64,000 nucleotides of DNA, from assembly GCF_005502885.1 (NCBI RefSeq), contig NZ_SCMR01000012.1, forward strand, positions 1 through 64,000, given 5' to 3'. Shown piece after piece: positions 1 to 8,766 of the stretch (within the stretch, counting starts at the first letter, position 1; each line of letters starts with the position of its first letter). A program made the translations under genes and the position numbers. The notes beneath the pieces are model-generated. The model saw only the letters and a list, made by a program, of their open reading frames with translations. It made no database searches and had not been told where the DNA came from. This stretch comes from Microbacterium sp. 2FI (GTDB taxonomy: Bacteria; Actinomycetota; Actinomycetes; Actinomycetales; Microbacteriaceae).

Positions 1-186
1 TGCGAACCGGTCTGCCCCGTCGAGGCGATCTACTACGAAGACGACCTCCCCGACGAGTGGCAGGACTACTACAAGGCCAACGTCGAGTTCTTCGACGACG
101 TGGGATCCCCCGGGGGCGCGGCCAAGGTCGGCGTCATCCACAAGGACCACCCCGTCATCGAAGCCCTCCCACCCCAGGAACACTGA
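1..186 (+). CDS. fdxA: ferredoxin, C-terminal part (5' end outside window)
   Basis: The first 61 codons read in frame to a TGA at 184-186. They begin CEPVCPVEAIYY, the last Cys-x3-Cys-Pro of a bacterial 3Fe-4S/4Fe-4S or 7Fe-8S ferredoxin, followed by an acidic stretch (DDLPDEW) and the tail typical of actinobacterial FdxA/FdxC. Such proteins are small soluble electron carriers of about 105-110 residues, so roughly 45 N-terminal residues lie upstream. The succinyl-DAP aminotransferase gene begins 2 nt after the stop; a ferredoxin-dapC pair is also known from mycobacteria. The electron-transfer partner cannot be inferred. Confidence 0.85.
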   Translation, partial: CEPVCPVEAIYYEDDLPDEWQDYYKANVEFFDDVGSPGGAAKVGVIHKDHPVIEALPPQEH

Positions 187-188
187 TC

Positions 189-1322
189 GTGGGGGTGGCC
201 GACCTCGCCGACTACCCGTGGGATGCCGTCGCACCGTATGCGGCGCGTGCCCGTGCCCATCCGGACGGCATCGTCGACCTCTCGATCGGCTCGCCGGTCG
301 ACGCCACGCCACCCGTCGTCGCCCGTGCCCTCGCTGCGGCGACCGATGCCCACGCCTATCCGCAGACCGTCGGCACGCCGGCGCTGCGTGAGGCGATCGC
401 CTCCTGGTACGCACGTCGTCGAGGGGTGCCGGGCCTCGGCCCCGAGAATGTGCTGCCGACGGTCGGGTCGAAGGAGATGGTCGCGCTCCTGCCGCTGCTT
501 CTCGGGCTCGGGCCGGGCGACGTGGTGGTGCATCCGCGCGCGGCGTATCCGACCTACGAGGTCGGTGCCCGACTTGTGGGCGCCACCCCCGTGGCTTCGG
601 ACGATCCCGCCGAATGGCCGATCTCGACGCGCCTGGCGTGGATCAACTCGCCCGGCAACCCCGACGGCCGTGTGCTCGACGCCGAGGCGCTGCGCGCAGC
701 CCGCGGGCGAGCCGCAGAGATCGGCGCGATCCTCGCCTCGGACGAGTGCTACGCGGAGCTCGGGTGGGACTCCCCGTGGGATGCGGCCCCGATCCCGTCG
801 GCACTGGACCCCGCCGTCACGGACGGCGATCTCCGCGGCATCCTGTCGGTGTATTCGCTGAGCAAGCAGTCGAACCTCGCCGGATACCGCGCCGCATTCG
901 TGGCCGGGGATTCCGCTCTGATCGCGAGCCTGCTGACGGCACGCAAGCACCTCGGCCTCATGCTCCCCGCGCCCGTGCAGCAGGCGATGGTGGCGGCTCT
1001 CGCCGATGACGCTCACGTGGCGATCCAGAAGGAGCGCTATCGCGCGCGACGCGATGTGCTCAAGCCCGCCGTCGAGGCGGCGGGGTTCCGCGTCGACGCG
1101 AGCGAGGCGGGGCTGTACCTGTGGGCCACCGAGGGCCGCGATGCATGGGAGAGCATCGGCAGACTCGCCGGTCTCGGCATCCTCGCCGGGCCCGGACACT
1201 TCTACGGCTCGCACTTCCCGCAGCACGTGAGGTTCTCCCTCACCGCGACCGACGAGCGCATCGCCGCGGCCGCAGCCCGGATGCGCGCAGATGCACCGGA
1301 TGCACCCGTCGCACCCGCGTGA
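189..1322 (+). CDS. dapC: succinyldiaminopimelate transaminase (DapC)
   Basis: This is a fold-type I PLP aminotransferase of 377 residues. The lysine that should form the Schiff base is K226 in YSLSKQSN, the NSPGNPDG loop binds PLP/substrate carboxylate, and the DECYAELGW segment carries the cofactor Asp/Tyr. The sequence matches the actinobacterial DapC type that converts N-succinyl-2-amino-6-oxopimelate to N-succinyl-LL-2,6-diaminopimelate on the lysine and peptidoglycan pathway. GTG 189 is chosen because an AGGA lies upstream and it follows the ferredoxin stop by 2 nt; GTG 195 is an alternative. The gene is probably co-transcribed with the ferredoxin. dapD and dapE lie 4-5 kb downstream, which supports the assignment over a generic aminotransferase. 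Confidence 0.85.
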   Translation: MGVADLADYPWDAVAPYAARARAHPDGIVDLSIGSPVDATPPVVARALAAATDAHAYPQTVGTPALREAIASWYARRRGVPGLGPENVLPTVGSKEMVALLPLLLGLGPGDVVVHPRAAYPTYEVGARLVGATPVASDDPAEWPISTRLAWINSPGNPDGRVLDAEALRAARGRAAEIGAILASDECYAELGWDSPWDAAPIPSALDPAVTDGDLRGILSVYSLSKQSNLAGYRAAFVAGDSALIASLLTARKHLGLMLPAPVQQAMVAALADDAHVAIQKERYRARRDVLKPAVEAAGFRVDASEAGLYLWATEGRDAWESIGRLAGLGILAGPGHFYGSHFPQHVRFSLTATDERIAAAAARMRADAPDAPVAPA

Positions 1323-1383
1323 GGATTCCTCCATCGGAATTCACAGGGCTTTGGCCGTGTCAACAGTAGGCGCAGGCGCCCAC

Positions 1384-1389
1384 TAGGCT
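1384..1389 (+). promoter_or_regulatory. possible -10 box of gltA
   Basis: TAGGCT lies in the 185-nt gap before citrate synthase and is the same hexamer that sits before several other genes here. It would give a leader of about 110 nt. No convincing -35 box was found at 17 nt. Confidence 0.35.
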
Positions 1390-1507
1390 GTAGGGACGCG
1401 GCGGCGAGGCATCCCCCCGTCCCCGTTCCGGCTCCCGGAAGGCGTGACATCGCGCTCACGGAGCCGGACGACACCCCCGGCACGACCAGAAATCGCGAGG
1501 AGGCGCC

Positions 1508-2806
1508 GTGAGCGACGCGGGCACCCAGCAGGAGAAGGCCACCCTCACGATCGGTGATAGAGCCGCTGAATTCCCGCTGTTGCGCGGGACAGACGGCACC
1601 CCGAGCGTCGACATCTCCACGCTGACCCGGCAGACCGGTCACACGGCGATCGACTACGGATTCGTCAACACGGCGGCCACCAAGTCCGCGATCACATTCA
1701 TCGACGGCGACCAGGGGATCCTGCGCTACCGCGGCTACCCGATCGAGCAGCTCGCGAAGAACAGCACCTACCTCGAGGTCGCCTGGCTGCTCATCTACGG
1801 CGAGCTTCCGAGCGCCGACGAGCTCGCGGCATTCGACGACCGCATCCGTCACCACACGCTCCTGCACGAAGACCTCAAGCGCTTCTTCTCGGCACTGCCT
1901 CACACGGCTCACCCGATGTCGGTGCTCTCGTCGGCGGTATCGGCCCTCTCGACCTACTACGAGAGCGAGTCCGACCCGAACAACCCCGAGCATGTCGAGC
2001 TCAACACGATCCGCATGCTCGCGAAGCTTCCGGTGATCGCGGCGTACGCCCACAAGAAGAGCATCGGCCAGGCCTTCCTCTACCCCGACAACGGGCTGGG
2101 GTTCGTCGACAACTTCCTCAAGCTCAACTTCGGCGTGCTGAGCGAGATCTACGAGGTCGACCCGGTCATGTCGCGGGCTCTCGAGCGGCTCCTCATCCTT
2201 CATGAGGACCACGAGCAGAACGCCTCGACGTCGACCGTGCGGCTCGTCGGCTCGACCGGTGCCAATCAGTTCTCGTCGATCTCGGCCGGAATCAACGCGC
2301 TCTACGGACCCCTCCACGGCGGTGCGAACGAGGCCGTGCTCGACATGCTCGCGCGCATCCGCGACTCGGGCGAGAGCGTGCAGCGCTTCGTCGAGCGTGT
2401 GAAGAACAAGGAAGACGGCGTCAAGCTCATGGGCTTCGGACACCGGGTCTACAAGAACTACGACCCGCGCGCCAAGCTCGTCAAGGAGTCCGCCGACGAG
2501 GTGCTGACCGCGCTCGGCGTGAGCGACCCGCTGTTGGATCTCGCGAAGCAGCTCGAAGAGATCGCCCTCAACGACGACTACTTCCGCGAGCGTCGCCTGT
2601 ACCCGAACGTCGACTTCTACACCGGCGTCATCTACAAGGCGATGGGGTTCCCCACGCGCATGTTCACCGTGCTGTTCGCCATCGGGCGTCTCCCGGGCTG
2701 GCTCGCGCAGTGGCGCGAGGCGGTTGCCGACCCGCAGACGAAGATCGGCCGCCCGCAGCAGCTGTACATCGGCTCACCCGAGCGCAACTACCCCGGCATC
2801 GGCTGA
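1508..2806 (+). CDS. gltA: citrate synthase (type II)
   Basis: This 432-residue protein condenses oxaloacetate and acetyl-CoA to citrate at the entry of the TCA cycle. The catalytic residues are visible as H270 in GPLHGGAN, H312 in GFGHRVYK and D369 in NVDFYTG; the HEDHEQNAS motif is also present. Length and N-terminal beta-rich extension fit the hexameric type II enzymes of Actinobacteria. The GTG start is preceded by a strong GAGGAGG Shine-Dalgarno, in contrast to the many neighbours with leaderless signals. The gene is flanked by dapC and a DDAH gene on the same strand, with gaps suggesting independent transcription. Confidence 0.96.
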   Translation: MSDAGTQQEKATLTIGDRAAEFPLLRGTDGTPSVDISTLTRQTGHTAIDYGFVNTAATKSAITFIDGDQGILRYRGYPIEQLAKNSTYLEVAWLLIYGELPSADELAAFDDRIRHHTLLHEDLKRFFSALPHTAHPMSVLSSAVSALSTYYESESDPNNPEHVELNTIRMLAKLPVIAAYAHKKSIGQAFLYPDNGLGFVDNFLKLNFGVLSEIYEVDPVMSRALERLLILHEDHEQNASTSTVRLVGSTGANQFSSISAGINALYGPLHGGANEAVLDMLARIRDSGESVQRFVERVKNKEDGVKLMGFGHRVYKNYDPRAKLVKESADEVLTALGVSDPLLDLAKQLEEIALNDDYFRERRLYPNVDFYTGVIYKAMGFPTRMFTVLFAIGRLPGWLAQWREAVADPQTKIGRPQQLYIGSPERNYPGIG

Positions 2807-2843
2807 TGCCCGTCGGCGGCTCGCCGCGCTGAGCCCGTCCCGT

Positions 2844-2849
2844 TAGGGT
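2844..2849 (+). promoter_or_regulatory. leaderless -10 box of the DDAH gene
   Basis: TAGGGT ends exactly 6 nt before ATG 2856; no Shine-Dalgarno is present. Confidence 0.7.
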
Positions 2850-2855
2850 CGAGGG

Positions 2856-3626
2856 ATGCCGCGCCTCCTCGTCCGTCGTCCCTCGCCGCTCCTCGCGGAG
2901 GGTGAGCTGACGCATCTCGACCGGGTTCACGTCGATGCAGCGCTCGCGCAGCGCCAGTGGCAGGCGTACGTCGACGTCTTCCGAGCGCGCGGGTGGGAGG
3001 TCATCGAGGTCGACGCTGCCGATGCGCAGGCCGACGGCGTGTTCGTCGAGGACGCGATCGTGGTCTTCGACGATCTCGCGGTGCTGTGCCGATCGGGCGC
3101 TGGGTCGCGCCGCGGGGAGGCGCCGACCGTTCGTGCCGCCGCCGACTTGCTCGGAGTCGAGGTGGCCGAGATCGTCGCGCCGGGAACGCTCGACGGCGGC
3201 GACGTGCTGAAGGTCGGGCGCACGGTCTACGTCGGCGCATCGTCGCGCGCGAACGCCGCGGGCATCGGCCAGCTGCGCAACCTCCTCGAGCCGCGCGGCT
3301 GGTCTGTCGCCGAGATCCCGGTCACGAAGGTGCTGCACCTCAAGAGCGGTGTGACGGCGCTTCCCGACGGCACCGTCGTCGGTTTCGCGCCACTTGTGGA
3401 CGATCCGTCGCTCTTCCCGTCCTTCCTCGGCATCCCGGAAGAGCACGGCACCGCGGTGGTCGTGCTCGATGAGTCGACCGTCGTGATGTCATCGGACGCG
3501 CCCGCGACGGCGGCCCTCTACCGCGAGCGCGGCCTCGAGGTCGTCACGGCCGACGTGTCGGAGTTCGAGAAGCTCGAGGGCTGCGTCACGTGTCTGTCGG
3601 TGCGTGTGCGCGACGCCCGGGGCTAG
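2856..3626 (+). CDS. ddaH: dimethylargininase / amidinohydrolase (DDAH family)
   Basis: This 256-residue member of the guanidino-group modifying superfamily should hydrolyse N-omega,N-omega-dimethylarginine (or a related arginine derivative) to citrulline and an amine. Diagnostic motifs are FVED (about 67-70), GTLDGGDVL (about 110-118), His161 in HLKSG, and CVTCLSV near the C-terminus, where C246 is at the position of the catalytic cysteine and C243 is an extra cysteine. The length is normal. The ATG is set by the leaderless -10 box. The gene converges on ppk2 with only 6 nt between stops and has no pathway neighbours, so the physiological substrate remains an inference. Confidence 0.85.
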   Translation: MPRLLVRRPSPLLAEGELTHLDRVHVDAALAQRQWQAYVDVFRARGWEVIEVDAADAQADGVFVEDAIVVFDDLAVLCRSGAGSRRGEAPTVRAAADLLGVEVAEIVAPGTLDGGDVLKVGRTVYVGASSRANAAGIGQLRNLLEPRGWSVAEIPVTKVLHLKSGVTALPDGTVVGFAPLVDDPSLFPSFLGIPEEHGTAVVVLDESTVVMSSDAPATAALYRERGLEVVTADVSEFEKLEGCVTCLSVRVRDARG

Positions 3627-3632
3627 GTGCAC

Positions 3633-4526
3633 TCAGGACGACTTCTTCGCCTCCTTGGCGGCGATCTCCGCGGCATCCTTCTCACGCTCGCGCTTGCCCT
3701 TGGAACTGTCGATCTTCTCGGCGGCGTGCCGCGCCTCGACATCGGCGGAGTGGTCGGGCACGTAGTTCTCGACGTTGCGCGGTGGCCGCTCGTAGCCGCC
3801 GGCTGGTGGTCGCTCCGGGATCTCGATGTCTTCGCGCTCGACCGGCTCGTAGGGAACGTGCGAGAGCAGGTGGGCGATCATATTCACGCGCGCGCGGCGC
3901 TTGTCGTCGGAGCGGACCTCCCACCAGGGTGCCTCGGGGATGTCGGTGTGGATGAACATCGTGTCCTTCGCGCGCGAGTAGTCCTCCCACTTCGTGATCG
4001 ACAGCACGTCGTTCGGGCTGAGCTTCCACCGCCGCATCGGGTCTTCCGCGCGCGCTCGGAACCGCTTCTCCTGTTCGACGTCCGAGACGCTGAACCAGTA
4101 CTTGAGCAGGATGATGCCGTCTTCCACCAGCATCCGCTCGAAGATCGGCGCCTGGTGGAGGAACCGGTGGTACTGCTCGTTGGTGCAGTACCCCATCACG
4201 TGCTCGACGCCAGCGCGGTTGTACCACGAGCGATCCATCAGCACGATCTCGCCCGCGGCGGGCAGATGCGACACATAGCGCTGGAAGTACCACCGCGTCT
4301 TGTCGCGCTCGCTGGGCGTCGGCAGCGCGACGGTGCGCGTGACGCGATCGTTGAGGTACTCGGAGACCCGCTTGATCGTCGACCCCTTGCCGGCGGCATC
4401 CCGGCCCTCGAAGATCACCACGATGCGCGCGCCGGTCGCCTGCACCCACGCCTGCATGTCGACGAGCTGGGCCTGCAGCACCATGAGCTCGGACTCGTAG
4501 AGGCGCTTCGCCATGCGCTTGGTCAC
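3633..4526 (-). CDS. ppk2: polyphosphate kinase 2
   Basis: PPK2 transfers phosphate between polyphosphate and nucleotides, often regenerating NTP or NDP from polyP. The 297-residue protein has the Walker A loop GRDAAGKG (residues 41-48), the Walker B and lid region MDRSWYNRAGVE (97-108) and the conserved FSVSD and RWKLSPND segments, matching single-domain PPK2. A Lys/Glu-rich tail follows after about residue 250. The GTG start overlaps the stop of the upstream gene (GTGA, 4523-4526), so translation is probably coupled. Whether it prefers ADP, GDP or AMP cannot be told from motifs alone. Confidence 0.9.
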   Translation of the reverse strand: MTKRMAKRLYESELMVLQAQLVDMQAWVQATGARIVVIFEGRDAAGKGSTIKRVSEYLNDRVTRTVALPTPSERDKTRWYFQRYVSHLPAAGEIVLMDRSWYNRAGVEHVMGYCTNEQYHRFLHQAPIFERMLVEDGIILLKYWFSVSDVEQEKRFRARAEDPMRRWKLSPNDVLSITKWEDYSRAKDTMFIHTDIPEAPWWEVRSDDKRRARVNMIAHLLSHVPYEPVEREDIEIPERPPAGGYERPPRNVENYVPDHSADVEARHAAEKIDSSKGKREREKDAAEIAAKEAKKSS

Positions 4527-5215
4527 GGAGTGTCTCCTTCTTCGATCGGGGGGCGTTCGTCTGCCGCGGGGGCGTAGGTGCTCCAGACCTCGCCGAAGAA
4601 GAGCGACCCGAAACGTGCGACCGCGGCGAGGCCGCCGGGACCCTCGGTGCGGAACGTCGTCATCTGCTTCGCGAAGTCGAGCGTCTCGATGCGGAGAATG
4701 CCGGCCCCGACCACACGATCGTCGTCGGCGGCGAGGTGCCCGGTCTCGGAGGTCGCGTCGCCAGGCGGGATGTGGCCGGAGAGCAGCTGCACGTAGAGGG
4801 TCGTGGTGTCGGCCCAGATGTCGAAGCCGGGATCGTCGTGCACCTCTTTGAAGCCCACGACGGTGAGGGGCTCGTCATCGATCGTCAGGGTCCAGAGGCG
4901 GTACAGCATGCGCTGGCTGCGGGATGCCGCCGGCCCCACGAACAGATTCACCCACCCCTGCACCACCTCGGTGCGCCCGCCGACGACCGCTCCGTCGACG
5001 AAGCCGGACGCCGTGCCGGAATGCGTCGGGTCTGCCGCGAAGGCATCGATGTCGGGTGCCGTCACCGTGAGCTCGAACATGAACGCCTCATGGCGTTCGC
5101 GGGCCTTCTCGTACGCCGTTCGAGGATCGCCGCCCCCGGTGCGCGTCACGAACCCCTTCATCTGCTCGGTGAAGCTCACCGATGTGCCGCCTGTGGGCGC
5201 TGGCTCCGTCGTCAT
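4523..5215 (-). CDS. conserved protein resembling the tail domain of GMC/cholesterol-oxidase-like proteins
   Basis: This 230-residue soluble protein has no signal peptide or membrane segment. It begins with SVSFTEQMKGFV and contains FMFELTVTAPDIDAF, RMLYRLWTLTIDDEPLTVVGFK and a DDPGFDIWADTTTLYV stretch. I recall similar strings in the C-terminal region of actinobacterial GMC oxidoreductases annotated as cholesterol oxidases, where they form a separate domain of unknown role. Here the domain stands alone and is translationally coupled to ppk2. The start follows GGAAGGGGG. No catalytic residues can be named. The family link is from memory and should be checked by a profile search. Confidence 0.5.
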   Translation of the reverse strand: MTTEPAPTGGTSVSFTEQMKGFVTRTGGGDPRTAYEKARERHEAFMFELTVTAPDIDAFAADPTHSGTASGFVDGAVVGGRTEVVQGWVNLFVGPAASRSQRMLYRLWTLTIDDEPLTVVGFKEVHDDPGFDIWADTTTLYVQLLSGHIPPGDATSETGHLAADDDRVVGAGILRIETLDFAKQMTTFRTEGPGGLAAVARFGSLFFGEVWSTYAPAADERPPIEEGDTP

Positions 5216-5275
5216 TGTCGGCCCCCTTCCGCGCCCTATCGTGGCACGAGACTGGGGCCGGTGCGCCGAAGTCGG

Positions 5276-5346
5276 CGAACTCTGCGCCGAACTCTGCGCC
5301 GGACTCTGCGCCGGACACTGTGCCGGACACTGTGACGGACTATGCG
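5276..5346. repeat. 12-bp degenerate tandem repeat, about 6 copies
   Basis: Five full units and one partial unit of a 12-mer run head to tail: CGAACTCTGCGC twice, CGGACTCTGCGC once, CGGACACTGTGC and CGGACACTGTGA, then CGGACTATGCG. The last unit covers the dapD stop codon (5340-5342). The repeat lies between dapD and the GMC-tail-like gene, both transcribed leftwards. Confidence 0.9.
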
Positions 5347-6323
5347 TGCAGCGCCTCGTTGAGCGTCACCCCGACGCCGGCCCGGCGCACCGCTTCGACG
5401 GCGCCGGTGAGGGAGTTGCGGCGGAACAGGATGCCGTCGCGGCCCGACAGCTCGGCACCTTTCGCCGTCGGCCGCGAGCCGTCGGCGCGAGGCGCCTCGT
5501 CGGCGAGCACGATCTTCGACCCTGCGGTCACGTACAGGCCGGCTTCGACGACGCAGTCGTCGCCGAGCGAGATTCCGACGCCGGCGTTCGCGCCGAGCAG
5601 CGTCCGGGCGCCGATCGAGACCTTGTGCGCGCCACCGCCCGACAGGGTGCCCATGATCGAGGCGCCGCCGCCGATGTCGCTGCCGTCGCCGACGACCACG
5701 CCCTGCGAGATGCGGCCCTCGACCATCGACGTGCCGAGCGTGCCCGCATTGAAGTTCACGAACCCCTCGTGCATGACGGTCGTGCCGGGGGAGAGGTGGG
5801 CGCCCAGCCGCACGCGCGACGCATCCGCGATCCGGACGCCGGGAGGCGTCACGTAGTCCAGCAGCCGCGGGAACTTGTCGAGGCCCTGCACCTGGATGCC
5901 GTCGCGGGCGAGGAAGGGCCGCAGGCGCGTGAGGGCATCGGGATGCATCGGGCCGGCGTTGGTCCATGCGACATTCGGGAGGTGGCCGAAGATGCCGTCG
6001 AGATTGACTTCGTTCGGCGCGACCAGGCGGTGCGACAGGGCGTGCAGGCGGAGGTAGGCGTCCGAGGTCGACAGCGGGGCGGCATCGAGGTCGATGTCGA
6101 TCGCGACGAGGTCGACGGTGACCTCGCGACGGGGATCGGGCACCGCGAGGCGCTCGAGGTCGTCGGGGGCCAGCGCCGGATCGAAGCCGACCGGCACGCG
6201 CCCCCGTTCGGGGGCCGGGAACCATGTGTCCAGCACCGTGCCGTCGTCTGCCGCCGTCGCGAGGCCGAAGCCCCACACCCACCGTTCGCCGTTCATCGCG
6301 TTCATCCCGGTCATCCCGCTCAT
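5340..6323 (-). CDS. dapD: 2,3,4,5-tetrahydropyridine-2,6-dicarboxylate N-succinyltransferase (DapD)
   Basis: DapD transfers succinyl from succinyl-CoA to tetrahydrodipicolinate, the step before DapC. The 327-residue protein shows a hexapeptide-repeat left-handed beta-helix from about residue 165 ([60 protein letters not shown]) and the actinobacterial N-terminal domain. The start ATG 6323 is fixed by TAGCGT 6 nt upstream; three more in-frame ATGs follow within 30 nt ([12 protein letters not shown]), so annotations elsewhere may vary. It is divergent from dapE with a 53-nt shared spacer. Confidence 0.93.
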   Translation of the reverse strand: MSGMTGMNAMNGERWVWGFGLATAADDGTVLDTWFPAPERGRVPVGFDPALAPDDLERLAVPDPRREVTVDLVAIDIDLDAAPLSTSDAYLRLHALSHRLVAPNEVNLDGIFGHLPNVAWTNAGPMHPDALTRLRPFLARDGIQVQGLDKFPRLLDYVTPPGVRIADASRVRLGAHLSPGTTVMHEGFVNFNAGTLGTSMVEGRISQGVVVGDGSDIGGGASIMGTLSGGGAHKVSIGARTLLGANAGVGISLGDDCVVEAGLYVTAGSKIVLADEAPRADGSRPTAKGAELSGRDGILFRRNSLTGAVEAVRRAGVGVTLNEALHA

Positions 6324-6329
6324 CCCCCC

Positions 6330-6335
6330 ACGCTA
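6330..6335 (-). promoter_or_regulatory. leaderless -10 box of dapD
   Basis: On the minus strand TAGCGT ends 6 nt before ATG 6323. Confidence 0.7.
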
Positions 6336-6364
6336 GCGCGACGGGAAGCCCGGAACCGCGTCGA

Positions 6365-6370
6365 TAGACT
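6365..6370 (+). promoter_or_regulatory. leaderless -10 box of dapE
   Basis: TAGACT ends 6 nt before ATG 6377. It is back to back with the dapD promoter within 53 nt, so the two dap genes probably share regulatory space. Confidence 0.7.
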
Positions 6371-6376
6371 CGGGGG

Positions 6377-7453
6377 ATGCCGGTGCTCGATCTCTCCGCG
6401 ACCTCGCTCGATCTCACGCGCACGATCTGCGACATCCCGAGCGTGTCGGGAGACGAGACGACTCTCGCCGACGCGATCCACGACGCGATCGTCGCCCTCC
6501 CGCACCTCGACGTGTACCGCGACGGCGACACGATCGTCGCCCGCACCAACCTCGGCCGCACGCAGCGCGTCGCGATCGCGGGGCACATCGACACCGTGCC
6601 GATCAACGCGAACGTGCCCACGCGCGACATCGAGATCGACGGCGAGCCGCACCTGTGGGGTCGCGGCACCGTCGACATGAAGGCCGGTGTCGCGGTGCAG
6701 CTGAAGCTCGCGGCCGAGCTCACCGACCCCCGCGTCGACCTGACGTGGTTGTGGTACGACCACGAGGAAGTGGATGCCGACCTCAACGGCCTCACCCGCC
6801 TCGCGCGCACACGGCCGGATCTGTTCGCCGCCGATTTCGCGATCCTCGGCGAGCCCTCGAACGGCCAAGTCGAGGGCGGCTGCAACGGCAACCTCCGCGC
6901 GATCGTCCGCACGCACGGCGTGCGTGCGCACAGTGCGCGGGCATGGGTCGGCGAGAACGCGATCCACCGCGCGGCGCCCATCCTCACACGCCTCGCCGAG
7001 TACCGGCCGCGCGAGATCGAGGTCGACGGCCTGGCGTACCGTGAGGGTCTCAACGCCGTCCGCATCGGAGGCGGAATCGCCGGCAACGTGATCCCAGACC
7101 TCTGCGAGGTCGAAGTCAACTACCGCTTCGCGCCGTCGCGGGACGCGGCCGAGGCCGAGCGCCACGTGCGCGATGTGCTGTCGGGTTTCGACGTCGAGAT
7201 CGTCGACCTCGCCGAGGGCGCGCGTCCCGGCCTCGACGCGCCACTCGCGCAGGAGTTCCTCGCAGCCGTCGGCGCCGAGCCCCGGCCCAAGTACGGGTGG
7301 ACCGACGTCGCCCGCTTCAGTGCGATGGGGGTTCCCGCGGTCAACTACGGACCCGGTGACCCGCATCTCGCGCACCACGATGAGGAGCGCGTGCCGGTCG
7401 CCCAGATCGACGCAGTCGAGCAGGGTCTGCGGGCGTGGCTGACGGGCAGCTGA
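6377..7453 (+). CDS. dapE: succinyl-diaminopimelate desuccinylase (DapE)
   Basis: DapE is an M20-family dinuclear zinc hydrolase that removes succinate from N-succinyl-LL-diaminopimelate, the step after DapC. The 358-residue protein has the first metal-ligand motif AGHIDTVP (H70, with D72), the bridging Asp D100 in WGRGTVDMKAG, the catalytic/ligand Glu pair E130-E131 in WYDHEEVDA, and a late HHDEE ligand motif. The dimerisation insert (about 175-290) is present. The next gene starts 19 nt before its end. Confidence 0.92.
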   Translation: MPVLDLSATSLDLTRTICDIPSVSGDETTLADAIHDAIVALPHLDVYRDGDTIVARTNLGRTQRVAIAGHIDTVPINANVPTRDIEIDGEPHLWGRGTVDMKAGVAVQLKLAAELTDPRVDLTWLWYDHEEVDADLNGLTRLARTRPDLFAADFAILGEPSNGQVEGGCNGNLRAIVRTHGVRAHSARAWVGENAIHRAAPILTRLAEYRPREIEVDGLAYREGLNAVRIGGGIAGNVIPDLCEVEVNYRFAPSRDAAEAERHVRDVLSGFDVEIVDLAEGARPGLDAPLAQEFLAAVGAEPRPKYGWTDVARFSAMGVPAVNYGPGDPHLAHHDEERVPVAQIDAVEQGLRAWLTGS

Positions 7454-8658
7454 CGCCCGAAGCCCCGAGCCGCTGGGGGCGCCTGCCGGCGGCTGCCCGC
7501 ATCGGCATCCTGTATCTCGCCGCCCGCGTCGTCACGACGGTGTTCCTCCTGGTGGCGGCAGAGCTCTCGGGCTTCGGCTCTCGCTTCGGCCCCGATGCGC
7601 GCCTGAACGACCTCGTGCTCGGCTGGGACGCTCGCTGGTACTGGATCGTCGCCGAGACCGGGTATCCGTCGACCCTTCCGCTGACCGATGCGGGAATGGT
7701 GGCCGAGAACCAGTGGGCCTTCATGCCGCTGTACGCATACCTGGCGAGGCTGGTCTCGATCCCCTTCGGATCGTGGGCGGTCGGCGCGTTCCTGGTGTCG
7801 ATCGCCGCCGGCTACGGCGCCTCGTACGTGCTGTATCGGATGCTGCGCGAGCGCGTCGACGAGTCGGCCGCGACGTGGTCGGTCGTGTTCTTCGCGTCTG
7901 CTCCGCTCGCGGCACTGTTCCAGGTGGGCTACGCGGAATCCCTCGCCCTGCTGTGGCTGTTCCTGGCCCTGTGGTGCGTGCATCGCCGCCGCTTCGGCTG
8001 GCTGTACCTGCTCATCCCGCTGCTGGGGTACACGCGGCCCGGCATTCTCGCCTTCGCGCTGTTCCTCGCACTCTACGGGATCTGGCGCTGGGTGCGCCGG
8101 CGGCGTGATGCGCTCCCGGCGCGCGAGGTCGTGCACATCGTCGCCCTCGGCCTCCTCGCCGTCGCGGTGGGATTCTCATGGCAGGTCCTCGCCGGCTGGG
8201 TCACGGGGGATCCCGGAGCCTATCTCGCGACCGAACTGGCCTGGCGGCGCAACTGGATCCCCGGTCCCGCCGAGTTCTTCCCGCTCGAGGGATTCGTGAG
8301 CGCCGCCGCGTTCTGGTTCGGTTCGGTGTGGGGGCTCACGCCGCTGGTCGGGTACATCGCACTCGTGCTCCTCGTGCTGGCACTCGCCGCCGTGCTGATG
8401 TTCGAACCGCACGTGCGCCGCCTCGGAGTCGAGGTGCGGCTGTGGAGCGCGAGCTACCTGATCTACCTCCTCCTCGTCTTCTTCCCTCAGTCCAGCGTCT
8501 TCCGGCTGCTCCTGCCGCTGTCGCCGCTGTGGGGCGCGGTTGCCCTGCCGAGGTCGCCGCTGTGGCGGTCCGGCGTCCTGGTGGCGTGCCTCGTGGGCCA
8601 ATGGTGGTGGATCTACAACGTGTACGCGCTGGGGAATGCGTTCTGGCAGATTCCGTGA
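7435..8658 (+). CDS. PIG-V-like integral membrane mannosyltransferase
   Basis: This 407-residue, very hydrophobic protein has about ten predicted membrane spans. Near the N-terminus WDARWYWIVAETGY and then FMPLYAYLARL resemble the catalytic-loop region of GT-C fold, dolichol/polyprenyl-phosphate-mannose dependent transferases of the PIG-V (GPI mannosyltransferase 2) family; the WDA-W Asp is the likely catalytic acid. Bacteria make no GPI, so the acceptor is probably a lipid or protein of the envelope, which is an inference. The GTG start lies inside the dapE end, indicating co-transcription. Confidence 0.7.
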   Translation: MADGQLTPEAPSRWGRLPAAARIGILYLAARVVTTVFLLVAAELSGFGSRFGPDARLNDLVLGWDARWYWIVAETGYPSTLPLTDAGMVAENQWAFMPLYAYLARLVSIPFGSWAVGAFLVSIAAGYGASYVLYRMLRERVDESAATWSVVFFASAPLAALFQVGYAESLALLWLFLALWCVHRRRFGWLYLLIPLLGYTRPGILAFALFLALYGIWRWVRRRRDALPAREVVHIVALGLLAVAVGFSWQVLAGWVTGDPGAYLATELAWRRNWIPGPAEFFPLEGFVSAAAFWFGSVWGLTPLVGYIALVLLVLALAAVLMFEPHVRRLGVEVRLWSASYLIYLLLVFFPQSSVFRLLLPLSPLWGAVALPRSPLWRSGVLVACLVGQWWWIYNVYALGNAFWQIP

Positions 8659-8725
8659 CAGGACGGACAGGACACGGTCGGATGTCGCTTTCCCCAGGTG
8701 GCCCCCGGCGTCGCCGCCCCCGGGA

Positions 8726-8731
8726 TAAACT
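8726..8731 (+). promoter_or_regulatory. -10 box of the DUF3117 gene
   Basis: TAAACT lies 35 nt before ATG 8767, giving a short leader of about 29 nt that holds the AAGGAG ribosome binding site. No good -35 box is visible at 17 nt. Confidence 0.5.
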
Positions 8732-8766
8732 GGGGAGTCGCAGACCATCGATGAAAAGGAGCCGCA

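Noticed and set aside
69..1334. Minus-strand frame of 421 codons over dapC
   Set aside because: It mirrors a complete, motif-bearing aminotransferase on the other strand, and the translation has no domain features.
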